Origin: an uncultured Ilumatobacter sp.
GTDB lineage: Bacteria > Actinomycetota > Acidimicrobiia > Acidimicrobiales > Ilumatobacteraceae
Reading direction: 5' to 3'
Assembly (NCBI GenBank): GCA_938091165.1
Contig: CALKNK010000020.1
Location: forward strand, 26,121-90,120
Length of the DNA stretch: 64,000 nucleotides
The position numbers and the translations under genes were made by a program. Of this stretch, positions 1 to 7,836 are shown piece after piece. How positions within the stretch are numbered: position 1 is the first letter of the stretch; each line of letters begins with the position of its first letter. The notes under the pieces are model-generated. The model was not told the DNA's origin. It ran no database searches and worked only from the letters and a program-made list of their open reading frames with translations.

Positions 1-657
1 GACGAACTTGCGATCCTCGGGCTTGTTTGACGGGTTGCGGTCGAGATACGGCGTGAGGATCAAGAAAATGATGCCGACGCCCGGCAGTGTCACCCCAGCC
101 ACCATGGGGTGGAACATCGTGAGGAGCTCTTGCAGGCCAAGGAAGTACCAGGGAGCCTTCGAAGGGTTCGGTGTGGCGTTCGTGTTGGCGAGCTGAAGCA
201 ACGGTGCGTTGACAAAAATCGAGAAGAAGAACGTAAATGCGGTGCAAGCCAGCGCCGCAACGAACTCCGCTGCAAGCAGATGCGGCCAGGTATGGACCTT
301 GTCCACCGGTGTTGCCTTCACGTCTTGGATTGAACCCGACTTGACGACAGTGAGGAGTCGCTGGGTGTGACCACCGGGGCCTCCGCCAACGGGCACGCCA
401 GCACTGGAGGGAGCCGCAGCAACAATGGAGCCAACCTTCTCGGCAAGCGCAACGCCACCGCCGGTTTCGGCTGCATCCACTTCGCCGCCGCCCTTCGAGG
501 CTTTCGCCGCCTGGCTGCGCTTAAGGAGTGCGTCGGGAATGCGCGAATCGCTGGCAGGCGCGGCCGCCGGCTCTGCTACGGGCTCGGCTGCAGGTTCTGC
601 CGACTTCTCGCGGGCCGCTTGGGCTCGCTTGAGCAGATGTTCGGGGATCTCAGTCAT
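1..657 (-). CDS. qcrC: Menaquinol:cytochrome c reductase, cytochrome b C-terminal (subunit IV-like) protein, partial
   Basis: The 3' end lies outside the window; 219 residues are visible. The ATG is preceded by a strong GAGGAGGTGA ribosome site. Residues 1-120 are a proline/alanine/glycine-rich, probably cytoplasmic tail. A transmembrane helix follows at about 127-149, then the signature KAPWYFLGLQELL (about 167-179) and a further helix ending in TPYLDRNP. That signature is typical of the subunit IV/PetD half of split cytochrome b, as in Bacillus QcrC, which also carries a cytochrome c domain further on (not visible here). It sits 93 bp after qcrB in the same orientation and should form the Qo-side half of cytochrome b. 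The tail holds the motif IPEHLLKRAQAAR at residues 4-16 and a second copy, IPDALLKRSQAAK, at about 40-52. The first copy matches the start of the divergent cytochrome c gene. Confidence 0.85.
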   Translation of the reverse strand, partial: MTEIPEHLLKRAQAAREKSAEPAAEPVAEPAAAPASDSRIPDALLKRSQAAKASKGGGEVDAAETGGGVALAEKVGSIVAAAPSSAGVPVGGGPGGHTQRLLTVVKSGSIQDVKATPVDKVHTWPHLLAAEFVAALACTAFTFFFSIFVNAPLLQLANTNATPNPSKAPWYFLGLQELLTMFHPMVAGVTLPGVGIIFLILTPYLDRNPSNKPEDRKFV

Positions 658-750
658 GAGGTCACCTCCTCATTCTTTGGCTCAATCATTAGCTCTCGCT
701 CTCTTGTACAAACTTTAAACATTAGAAATCTCAACAGGCCGTGGTTCAAG

Positions 751-1536
751 TCACAACGGACCCGAAATACCGCCGTCTTTACGCACTCGCCAGAAATGGA
801 TTGCCATGAAGATCACGATGACGAATGGCAGGAACAGCACGTGCAGCACATACCATCGCAACAGAGTCTCAGAACCGATCTCGGCACCACCAAGCAAGAC
901 GAATCTGACCTCGTTTCCGAAGACGGGCGTATACCCCATCATATTCGTGCCCACGGTGACAGCCCAGAGCGCCAACTGATCCCACGGCAACAAATATCCG
1001 GTGAAAGACAGCAACAACGTCAGGGTCAGCAAGATAACGCCGATCACCCAGTTGAACTCACGAGGTGGTTTGTAGGCGCCGTGGTAAAACACGCGAGCCA
1101 TATGCAAGAACACAGCGAGCACCATCAAATGGGCTCCCCATCTGTGCATGTTTCTGACCAGCAGACCGAATGTGACCGAGGTCTGGAGGTTTTGGATGTC
1201 ATTCCAAGCTGCCGTTGCTTCCGGACGATAGAAGAACATTAAGAAAATGCCGGTCACAGTGAGCAAGATGAAAAGGAAAAAGCTCAAACCGCCGAGGCAG
1301 AGTGTGTAGCTGACCTTGACTGCATGGCGCTTCACTTTGACGGGGTGCAAGTGGTAGAGCACCGAGTTCATGATGACGTAGCTGCGATTGCGCGGGCTGT
1401 CGGTGTAGCCCTTCCGGAAAATCGAGCCCGGGCGGAAGATAGAACTCCAGGCCTGGCTGCCTTGCGTTGCGTCGACCGCCGAGTTAAGGCGATCTTTTAC
1501 TGTTGGGCGTGGTTTGTCGTCAATCGTTTTTGACAT
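751..1536 (-). CDS. qcrB: Menaquinol:cytochrome c reductase, b6-like cytochrome b subunit
   Basis: This 261-residue protein is the four-helix N-terminal half of a split cytochrome b. The four heme-ligating histidines are visible: H131 and H145 in the second helix, H232 and H247 in the fourth. It ends in ISGPL, the same ending as cytochrome b6 and Bacillus QcrB. Cys80, in TLCLGG, occupies the position of the b6 cysteine that binds the extra heme ci covalently, so a ci-type heme is likely (inference). A roughly 65-residue polar N-terminus precedes the first helix. The gene starts 9 bp after the ferredoxin stop and is followed by the subunit IV-like gene, so all are probably co-transcribed. It oxidises menaquinol at the membrane and passes electrons toward cytochrome c. 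Confidence 0.93.
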   Translation of the reverse strand: MSKTIDDKPRPTVKDRLNSAVDATQGSQAWSSIFRPGSIFRKGYTDSPRNRSYVIMNSVLYHLHPVKVKRHAVKVSYTLCLGGLSFFLFILLTVTGIFLMFFYRPEATAAWNDIQNLQTSVTFGLLVRNMHRWGAHLMVLAVFLHMARVFYHGAYKPPREFNWVIGVILLTLTLLLSFTGYLLPWDQLALWAVTVGTNMMGYTPVFGNEVRFVLLGGAEIGSETLLRWYVLHVLFLPFVIVIFMAIHFWRVRKDGGISGPL

Positions 1537-1545
1537 GAATCTCTC

Positions 1546-1959
1546 TCAGAGCCTCATTCCATAGCCGTAGCCATGGTTGTTGGTACGCATGTGATAGTCA
1601 CCGGCTGCCGTCGCAGCACCGGCTTTACCGAGGATGATGACCCCGGTAGGGCAGCGGTCGACGCAGAGCGCGCAGCGCGTGCAAATGTCATCATCGATCG
1701 TGAACATGAAGGCATCCGACGGGTCTGTCCCCGGCTGCTCAGTTCCGATCGCTTCGGACACGGCCGACGTGTTGACCATGTGGATGCACTTCCACGGACA
1801 GATGTCGACGCAGCCTTCACAGGCAATGCACTCTGTCTGGTCGATGTGAATGAACTGCTTCGGTTTGACGGCCTTACTCAAGTAGTCGGCGTCAACTTCC
1901 ACCAGCGAGTATTCGTCGGTGAACGGCATCATTGGCGGATTGGCATCAGTCTTGGCCAT
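1546..1959 (-). CDS. 2x[4Fe-4S] ferredoxin-like subunit in the bc operon
   Basis: This 137-residue soluble protein has two four-cysteine clusters: CIACEGCVDICP (about residues 44-55) and CTRCALCVDRCP (about 93-104). That is the classic arrangement of a dicluster ferredoxin, with a 37-residue insert between them. No signal peptide or transmembrane helix is evident, so it should face the cytoplasm. It lies between the 181-residue membrane protein gene (upstream) and qcrB (9 bp downstream), and so appears to belong to the complex. A Rieske protein is what would usually be expected beside qcrB, and none is visible in this window. Its partner and direction of electron flow cannot be told from the sequence. 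It may link the quinone pool to a cytoplasmic donor or acceptor. Confidence 0.85.
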   Translation of the reverse strand: MAKTDANPPMMPFTDEYSLVEVDADYLSKAVKPKQFIHIDQTECIACEGCVDICPWKCIHMVNTSAVSEAIGTEQPGTDPSDAFMFTIDDDICTRCALCVDRCPTGVIILGKAGAATAAGDYHMRTNNHGYGYGMRL

Positions 1960-2072
1960 TACTGAACTCCACAGCTACGCAGGCTGTACTCCAAATTTGC
2001 GTCCGGAAAATTGATCACGTCAGACGGAGCGCAGGTCGTCAGGGCGGCGAATCGGGTGACGGTCATCGTCGG

Positions 2073-2618
2073 TCAGGCCTTCTTAACCAAGGGACGGCCG
2101 TACGTGGAGGTCGGGAGTGCGGTCTGGGTCTCCTTATAGCGGTTTTGCCACCAGACAGCGAGGAAAATGTTCAGACCGAAGAAAACTGCATGTAACAACA
2201 CGGCGACGATGTCACGGAGCGCTTCATATTGCAGGGTGATTGGGTTCCATCCGCCTTGCGATACGGGCTTGAGAAAGCCTCCCCAGCCGATCAGAAGCTT
2301 GTCTTTGCTCCATCCGAGGTCCTTGTCTGCATGGTCAATCCACTGGTGCGGCAGGACTCCATAGGTTAAAAAGAGAACTCCGAATGCGTACGTGCTCCCG
2401 ATCATTGCTTCGCCCCAACTAACTGGCTTGCCTTGGGGACGACGCTTTCCGTACGGAATCACTGCCAGCGACAGACCCAGAGACGCTACGAGAGACACGA
2501 TGAACGCCTGGTTGAAACCCGGCCACTTCAAGACATCAATAGCGATCATCGCAGTTGTTGCATCCATTTCATCTGGTTGTTTCAGGAGGTCATTAGGACG
2601 CTGGTGGATTTGCGCCAT
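2073..2618 (-). CDS. Membrane protein of the bc operon, function unknown
   Basis: First gene of the minus-strand respiratory operon; 181 residues. Hydrophobic segments fall at about 36-54 (after WPGFNQAF), 72-87 (starting SWGEAMIGSTYAFGVLF) and 141-157 (VLLHAVFFGLNIFLAVW), so about three helices. I do not recognise a named family. The N-terminus is polar (MAQIHQRPNDLLKQPDEMD) and the C-terminus is basic. No cofactor motif is seen, although His92 and His144 lie near or in helices. Its position before the ferredoxin and cytochrome b suggests an accessory or anchoring subunit, perhaps the membrane partner of the ferredoxin (inference). The leader carries a large inverted repeat with a CRP-type site. 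The ribosome binding site is weak. Confidence 0.75.
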   Translation of the reverse strand: MAQIHQRPNDLLKQPDEMDATTAMIAIDVLKWPGFNQAFIVSLVASLGLSLAVIPYGKRRPQGKPVSWGEAMIGSTYAFGVLFLTYGVLPHQWIDHADKDLGWSKDKLLIGWGGFLKPVSQGGWNPITLQYEALRDIVAVLLHAVFFGLNIFLAVWWQNRYKETQTALPTSTYGRPLVKKA

Positions 2619-2640
2619 GTTGTCGTTTTCTGGGTCACGA

Positions 2641-2684
2641 GCGAAGTAAGGCGACTCGTGAATTCAATCACGAACCTTACTCGC
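2641..2684. promoter_or_regulatory. Large inverted repeat containing a CRP/FNR-type site between divergent respiratory genes
   Basis: An outer pair, GTAAGG (2646-2651) with CCTTAC (2675-2680), extended by GCGA and TCGC, encloses an inner palindrome TCGTGA-ATTCAA-TCACGA (2656-2673). The inner part fits GTGA-N6-TCAC, the core recognised by CRP-family regulators such as GlxR or Crp of other actinobacteria. It lies about 25 bp upstream of the membrane protein ATG, in the minus-strand leader, and about 200 bp before the cytochrome c start. It could act as a DNA operator, an RNA hairpin, or both. The match is seen in the sequence; the regulator is inferred. Confidence 0.5.
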
Positions 2685-2886
2685 CTGAAGAGATTGAATG
2701 AAGTCTGGCATGCAAGTGTCACGCGCGCGCCAGGTTGTGCGAAAGTGCACAAACTCAGGAGTTCCGACCGAGTTGTCGACATAATTCAACGTCCGATCAA
2801 ACACCGACCAGAGTCACACCTCACAAACGCGGAGAGATTACCGATGGATTCACGCGAGTAAGAGTTGTCCATCTATCATCTACGCA

Positions 2887-3756
2887 GTGACTGAGATCCC
2901 CGAACATCTCCTGAAGCGGTCGCGCGAACGGCGCGACGCGATTGGTCAGGGTGGCGATGCAGCCCCCGCTACTGACGCTCCGGCGACGGCGGTCGAAAAG
3001 TCGGCATCGGCAATGCCAGCTGCGGCTCCACCACCGCCGAGCGGTCCGGCTGATCGGGTTGCGGCAGCCGAACCTGCAGCACCAAAGCCGCCCAAGCCCG
3101 ACCCGCCCTACGTCGTTGCTGCCAAGCAGCGCCGCAAGGTGCCGTTCTGGGCAATGGCGACGCTGTCGCTAATGCCAGTCTGGGGCTTCATATACGTCCG
3201 AGCCTTAACCGACGGCGGCGAAGTTTCTGAGGGCCCTCTCGCGGCCGGTGCCGAGATCTACGGCAACTGCGCCAGCTGCCATGGAGGCGGAGGAGGCGGA
3301 GGCGTCGGCTACGCCTTTACGGAGGGCGAGGTCCTAAAGACCTTCCCGAACATCGAAGATCAAGTTCGCTACGTTTTCTACGGCACCGAGCAGTACAACC
3401 TTGCTGGTGTTGAGGTCTACGGCAATCCCAATCGCGAGGGTGGTCCGCACTTGACCGGCGAACGAGGTGTTATGCCTGGGTTTGGCGGACAGCTTTCTGC
3501 CTACGAAATCGTCGAGGTCATCTGCCATGAGCGCTACACGTTGGGTGGCGCCGACCCGACCAGCGAGGAATACGCATCAGAGTATGAGGCGTGGTGTTCG
3601 GGCGAGGCTCCAGTGTTCGAAGCAGTCGAATCTGGTGAACTCGATCTCCTTACTCTCGAAGGGGCAGAAGAGTTTGAGGTCAACGGAGAAACCGTGACTG
3701 TCGTTCCGGTTGGCCCGGCCCCCGTTGCCGGTAGGGCTGGCGCCGCTGTCGAGTAA
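2887..3756 (+). CDS. Membrane-anchored cytochrome c of the bc complex
   Basis: Starts with GTG; 289 residues. A long Ala/Pro-rich cytoplasmic tail (1-84) leads to one transmembrane helix (about 85-106, PFWAMATLSLMPVWGFIYV). An exported cytochrome c domain follows, with the heme-binding CASCH at 128-132 and a likely axial methionine at 196 (GVMPGFGG). The heme motif is followed by a run of seven glycines. An acidic C-terminal part of about 60 residues ends without another motif. It is transcribed divergently from the qcr operon and probably receives electrons from it. The first residues (MTEIPEHLLKRSRERR) repeat the N-terminal motif of the subunit IV-like protein encoded on the other strand. 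Confidence 0.85.
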   Translation: MTEIPEHLLKRSRERRDAIGQGGDAAPATDAPATAVEKSASAMPAAAPPPPSGPADRVAAAEPAAPKPPKPDPPYVVAAKQRRKVPFWAMATLSLMPVWGFIYVRALTDGGEVSEGPLAAGAEIYGNCASCHGGGGGGGVGYAFTEGEVLKTFPNIEDQVRYVFYGTEQYNLAGVEVYGNPNREGGPHLTGERGVMPGFGGQLSAYEIVEVICHERYTLGGADPTSEEYASEYEAWCSGEAPVFEAVESGELDLLTLEGAEEFEVNGETVTVVPVGPAPVAGRAGAAVE

Positions 3757-3842
3757 ATCAGCACGCAGTAGGGCGTGCGGCAGGAACAAGATGTGTTTCT
3801 CATCCGCCAAGATGAAGTTCTTATCGGGCCAGACTGTCACCG

Positions 3843-5105
3843 ATGGCCCTGAGCGCTGATCCTCACTCCACCGACGTTCTCGTCATAGGTGGCGGCCCAG
3901 CTGGGTCCGCTGTCGCTGCGAGACTTGCGGACGAGGGCCACGACGTCACCCTCGTAGAGAAGCGGGCCGAAGGGCGACACAAGTCTTGCGGTGACCTGTT
4001 GTCTCCGCGTGCTGTTGCTGAGCTCAGTCAGCTCGAAATCGACCCGATGTCATTCGGCGGCCACCCAATTCAGGGAGTCCGAATGATTTTTGGACGCCAG
4101 AGCGCCGATGCTCCCTGGCCCGAACGCCACGGTATGCCGCATCACGCCGTGGTCATCCGCCGCGACGAGCTCGACGAACAACTTCGCCGACGTGCACGAA
4201 ATGCGGGCGCAACCGTCCTAATGGGTCATGAAGCGACCACGCCAATCTCGGAGCGCGGGTTTGTACGCGGCGCCACAATGACACTGGCAGACGGCACGAT
4301 CCGCGATGTCAGCGCTCGGTTCATCGTCGTTGCCGATGGCGCAAGTAGCCGATTCGGTCGAGTGCTCGGTACAAGTCGCCAACGTCGTTGGCCCTACGCG
4401 ATTGCGGCACGTACATATTTCTCTTCTCCACGTCACCGCGACGCCTGGGTTGAGACCTCGCTCGGCCTCTCCGATCCGCAAGGCAATCCGGTCGCCGGAT
4501 ACGGATGGGTCACACCCATGGGAGACGGCAACGTCAACGTCGGTGTCGGTGTTCTGTCGAGCTACCGAGACATCAAAGGTCTCAACACGCTGAAGCTGTT
4601 GACAGCGTTCTCTGACCATGTTGCGGCGGATTGGGGCCTCGATCCGACTCAGCCTCTTAAACCCCCGACACGCCTTCGGTTGCCGATCGGTGGGTCTGTC
4701 GGCCCAAAGATGGGACCAACGTTCTTAGTCGTCGGCGACGCAGCGGGGGCGGCCAATCCATTCAGTGGCGATGGCATCGATGCAGCGTTGATGGGTGGCC
4801 GTCTCGCCGCCAACGTGTTGGATGAAGCGCTCACCACTGGCAACTCAACAACGTTGCAGCGATACCCTGTCGTCGTTGCCGAAGAGGTCGAGGCGTACCG
4901 CAAAGTCGGCCGGCTCTCCGCACGATTCCTCGGACGGCCTGCCATTTTGAAACCGGCGCTGCGTCTCGCCACACGTAGTGACGCAACCATGGGGGCGGTG
5001 CTCCGGATCGCAACAAACGCACTCCGCGACGACGACACCGCTGGTGGGGCGGAACGGGCGTATCGCCTGGCATCACTCGCAGCAAAGTTCGCGCCGAGCT
5101 GGTAG
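3843..5105 (+). CDS. Geranylgeranyl reductase family FAD-dependent oxidoreductase
   Basis: This 420-residue soluble flavoprotein has the dinucleotide-binding GGGPAG at 16-21 followed by VEKR at the end of the second strand, SCGDLLSP at about 48-55, and the second FAD motif GDAAGAANPFSGDG at about 299-312. These are hallmarks of the geranylgeranyl reductase family, which saturates isoprenoid chains. In actinobacteria one member (MenJ) reduces a double bond in the menaquinone side chain. Proximity to the quinol-oxidising complex makes that role attractive here, but it is an inference. A chlorophyll-type or archaeal-lipid role is unlikely in this setting. It follows cytochrome c by 86 bp, and the next gene starts 5 bp after its stop, suggesting one operon. 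Confidence 0.85.
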   Translation: MALSADPHSTDVLVIGGGPAGSAVAARLADEGHDVTLVEKRAEGRHKSCGDLLSPRAVAELSQLEIDPMSFGGHPIQGVRMIFGRQSADAPWPERHGMPHHAVVIRRDELDEQLRRRARNAGATVLMGHEATTPISERGFVRGATMTLADGTIRDVSARFIVVADGASSRFGRVLGTSRQRRWPYAIAARTYFSSPRHRDAWVETSLGLSDPQGNPVAGYGWVTPMGDGNVNVGVGVLSSYRDIKGLNTLKLLTAFSDHVAADWGLDPTQPLKPPTRLRLPIGGSVGPKMGPTFLVVGDAAGAANPFSGDGIDAALMGGRLAANVLDEALTTGNSTTLQRYPVVVAEEVEAYRKVGRLSARFLGRPAILKPALRLATRSDATMGAVLRIATNALRDDDTAGGAERAYRLASLAAKFAPSW

Positions 5106-5110
5106 CCGAA

Positions 5111-5986
5111 ATGGGTGTAATCGTGGTCGAGGGACTAGACGACGGAGCGTGGGTCTCTCATCTTGCTACCACGCTCTCCCACTTCGATGTATATGACGTC
5201 GCCGCCGAGGTGGAGCCCGACTCCGTTACCCACGTGGCGATGTGGCGACTCCCGACTCAGCATTTGGACGCGTACACCAACCTTGAGGGGATTCTTTTGT
5301 TGGGTGCGGGCTACGACCATCTCGACCTTGGCAGCCTGCCGAATGTTCCGGTCGTGCGTTTGATCGATCCGGCGATGGCCGATGACATCGCGCTCTACGT
5401 CCTCAGTTGGGTCATTTACTTTCAGCGCGACTTCGACCACTACGCCGCAATGCAAGCGACAGCGACCTGGCAAAGTGCCCTGAAGCCTGTCTTTGCCCGC
5501 GAGTTCACAGTCGGTGTCCTTGGCACGGGGGCGATCGGCGGCATCGTCCTTTCGACGTGTGCAGAGCATGGATTCGCCACGGTGGGATGGTCTCGTTCGG
5601 CCCACGATCGTCCGCTGAAGGACTTCTTCCGAGACTGCGATGTGGTAGTCGATCTCGTTCCGCTCAACAATGCCACCCGGGGCATCATCGGCGCACCTGA
5701 ACTGACTGCACTCGGTGATGGTGCATTGATCAACGTTGGTCGCGGCGCCACGGTGGATACTCCAGCGTTGATCGGGGCACTCGACGGCGAGTTGCGCGCA
5801 GCAGTGCTTGATGTTTTTGACTCTGAGCCGCTTCCGGCCGACTCGCTGCTGTGGCGTCATCCGAAAGTGTTCGTGACTCCCCATGTTGCAGGGCGTTCTG
5901 ACCCAGTGACCGCCGCACCGGTGATTGCTGCGAGCATTGCCGAACTTGGTGCCGGTCGAACTCCTCCTGGCACGATCAATCGGTGA
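5111..5986 (+). CDS. D-isomer-specific 2-hydroxyacid dehydrogenase
   Basis: This 291-residue NAD(P)-dependent enzyme is shorter than the family norm (about 310-330) because the N-terminal substrate-binding lobe is compact. The cofactor-binding GTGAIGG lies at about 140-146. Catalytic residues are recognisable: Arg in INVGRGA (about 218), Glu in DVFDSEPL (about 243) and His in TPHVAG (about 263). It should interconvert a 2-oxoacid and a D-2-hydroxyacid, such as glyoxylate/glycolate or hydroxypyruvate/glycerate; the substrate cannot be assigned. It follows the geranylgeranyl reductase gene by 5 bp and is probably co-transcribed. The 181-bp stretch downstream, up to the convergent phosphoesterase, holds nothing I recognise. 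Confidence 0.85.
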   Translation: MGVIVVEGLDDGAWVSHLATTLSHFDVYDVAAEVEPDSVTHVAMWRLPTQHLDAYTNLEGILLLGAGYDHLDLGSLPNVPVVRLIDPAMADDIALYVLSWVIYFQRDFDHYAAMQATATWQSALKPVFAREFTVGVLGTGAIGGIVLSTCAEHGFATVGWSRSAHDRPLKDFFRDCDVVVDLVPLNNATRGIIGAPELTALGDGALINVGRGATVDTPALIGALDGELRAAVLDVFDSEPLPADSLLWRHPKVFVTPHVAGRSDPVTAAPVIAASIAELGAGRTPPGTINR

Positions 5987-6167
5987 CCAGTCCCCTGATT
6001 AAAGAATCGCTCCTCGGCCACAGACGCATAATTGACACTGCACGCTTAGTGCTACTGGACGGCTCCTCTCATAAGGGTGCGTACTGGGGCTAGCGGCGAC
6101 ATACCAATGAAGGCCTGAATGCTGCAGTGATCGCTGACCGCAACTCGAAGCATGGACCTCGATCACG

Positions 6168-7184
6168 TCAGGATCGAAGGGCAACGTTGAAGCAACGCTC
6201 ATGCAACGACCCGAGGGCATAGTTCTCGTAGTCGACACCGTCTGCGGCGTAGAGCGTGCGGCACGACTCACTCCAACTTAATGCCTCTGCGGATGACATG
6301 CGGTGAACGACCTGCATCACACCGCCCTCGTACACGCGGTACTCAGCCCATGTTCCCGGAAAGTCCTTGGTGCAGCCGATTTCGATCGACGGGATACGCG
6401 ACTCACTCATCATCCGCACTCGGTGGCGATGAGTATGGCCAGCCGTGTATGCGATGAGATCGGTGCGCCGGGCGGCGACTTGGTCGAGCAGATCGCTGCC
6501 ATCTGGATGCAAACCAAAATAAGTGTCGCTGCGCCGACCGCCTGGTTGACCGACCCATTGCTGATGGTGGCCCATTGCTATCACCGGTTGGTCGCTTGCG
6601 GCACAGACTGCGTCAAGCCAATCGATTTGCTCAGGGTCAAGTCGACCGGTAGTTTCGCCCGAAATCGTTGTGTCGAGAAGCGCAACCGTCATTCCGTCGA
6701 CCTCGATTACTCGGTCACCCGCGTAGCGAGACTGATGGTGGTAACTGTCGTGATTGCCTCGCACAACGTGCAGCCGTTCACCAAATGGCACGCGGTAGCA
6801 CGCTTCGAACGCCGCCCATTCCTCTGGACGCCCGTCGACCGAAAGATCACCCTTGACGATGACCGCAACGGGATCGATGCCAAGCATTTCGATTGCTGCC
6901 GTTCGGTTCATCACCTCGGGGTACGGCTCGGCACCGTCCGGCACGCGCTGCACCGGCCCCGTCGAGTGCTCATCGAGCCGGCCCGCTTCTAATTCACCGA
7001 AGTGCAGGTCGTTAACCGTGGCAATGCGTGATAGCAGCTGGCCCGGCGGGCGTGCCAAAGTGCGGGTCATGGCGCCATCGACGGTGTACTGGGTATCGGG
7101 GTCTAGCCCTTCGAGCCGCACGACTCGGGTTCCCTCGTGCGCCACGATCAGGTCATCGGCGACGGTGGTGATGGTCGTGTTCAT
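6168..7184 (-). CDS. Icc-like metallophosphoesterase
   Basis: This 338-residue calcineurin-like phosphoesterase has the metal-binding blocks in order: NDLHFGE, KGDLSVDG, RGNHDSYH, GHH and GHTHRHR. A short N-terminal beta segment (1-50, containing VRLEGLDPDTQYTV) resembles the fibronectin-like front domain of purple acid phosphatases. No signal peptide is visible, so it is probably cytoplasmic. The closest characterised relatives are Icc/CpdA-type enzymes acting on cyclic nucleotides or other phosphodiesters; the substrate here is unknown. It is the last gene of a minus-strand group with the RDD protein (15 bp upstream). Confidence 0.82.
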   Translation of the reverse strand: MNTTITTVADDLIVAHEGTRVVRLEGLDPDTQYTVDGAMTRTLARPPGQLLSRIATVNDLHFGELEAGRLDEHSTGPVQRVPDGAEPYPEVMNRTAAIEMLGIDPVAVIVKGDLSVDGRPEEWAAFEACYRVPFGERLHVVRGNHDSYHHQSRYAGDRVIEVDGMTVALLDTTISGETTGRLDPEQIDWLDAVCAASDQPVIAMGHHQQWVGQPGGRRSDTYFGLHPDGSDLLDQVAARRTDLIAYTAGHTHRHRVRMMSESRIPSIEIGCTKDFPGTWAEYRVYEGGVMQVVHRMSSAEALSWSESCRTLYAADGVDYENYALGSLHERCFNVALRS

Positions 7185-7199
7185 TTGAGTTTGGGATCG

Positions 7200-7796
7200 T
7201 TAGACCTTGATCACGACGGAACCGACGATCTTGTCGTGCCATGTCTGATTCTTGTCGTCCCACAGCATCCACAGGTAGCCGAGGGAGAAGATCTGGCTCG
7301 AGATGAACGAGGCAAACAGTTGGCGCCCAAGTGCCTTTCCGATTCCAATGGGCTCACCGGTTGTTTCTCCGACGACTTTGACGCCGGCGATCTTGCGTCC
7401 CCAGGTCTGGCCCGTCTTACCGAGCGATCGGATGTACAACACGATGACGACGATGAAGCCGACTGCAATCAGTAACCCGCCGAGCCCGATCTGAACTCCG
7501 TTGGGCTCACCAGCAGGGCACACAATCTTGTCGCCAACGCTCACGCAGTTATTGAACGCACTGCCGATCAGGTAGCCGCCCGGGATCGCGAAGGCAACGA
7601 TGAGCAGCCCATACAGAAAGCCATCCAGCAAATAGCCACCCAGGCGCTGCCAAAAGCCAGCACGCTCATGACCGTCGACTGGACTTGGTGAATACGCCTG
7701 GTATCCAGGCGGAGGCGCTGCTCCGTACGGCGGTGGTGCTCCGCCACTCAACGGTGGCGGTGGCGGTGGCGGCGGCGGGTCTATTGGAACGGTCAC
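7200..7796 (-). CDS. RDD family membrane protein
   Basis: I chose the GTG at 7796 (198 residues). The reading frame runs upstream, but the extra residues are low-complexity and would overlap the epsilon-like gene. The N-terminus is a proline-rich cytoplasmic tail with nine prolines in a row followed by GGAPPPYGAAPPPGY. Then comes the RDD domain: RLGGYLLDGFLYGLLIVAF (first helix with the RxxxxxxD pattern), a second helix (IGLGGLLIAVGFIVVIVLY) and a C-terminal amphipathic region containing WGRKIAGVKVV, the usual RDD signature. RDD proteins are small membrane proteins of mostly unknown function. The pair of cysteines between helices (NNCVSVGDKIVCPAG) may form an extracytoplasmic disulfide. Confidence 0.8.
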   Translation of the reverse strand: MTVPIDPPPPPPPPPLSGGAPPPYGAAPPPGYQAYSPSPVDGHERAGFWQRLGGYLLDGFLYGLLIVAFAIPGGYLIGSAFNNCVSVGDKIVCPAGEPNGVQIGLGGLLIAVGFIVVIVLYIRSLGKTGQTWGRKIAGVKVVGETTGEPIGIGKALGRQLFASFISSQIFSLGYLWMLWDDKNQTWHDKIVGSVVIKV

Positions 7797-7836
7797 GTTC
7801 CCATTGTTCCAGATCAGCCGACGGTCGGCTGGCCTC

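Noticed and set aside
367..1242. 291-codon plus-strand open frame across the qcrC and qcrB genes
   Set aside because: It runs opposite two well-supported respiratory genes, and its translation is Arg/His/Gln-rich without any domain.
5135..5884. 249-codon minus-strand open frame opposite the 2-hydroxyacid dehydrogenase
   Set aside because: Shadow of a gene with visible cofactor and catalytic motifs; no family features of its own.
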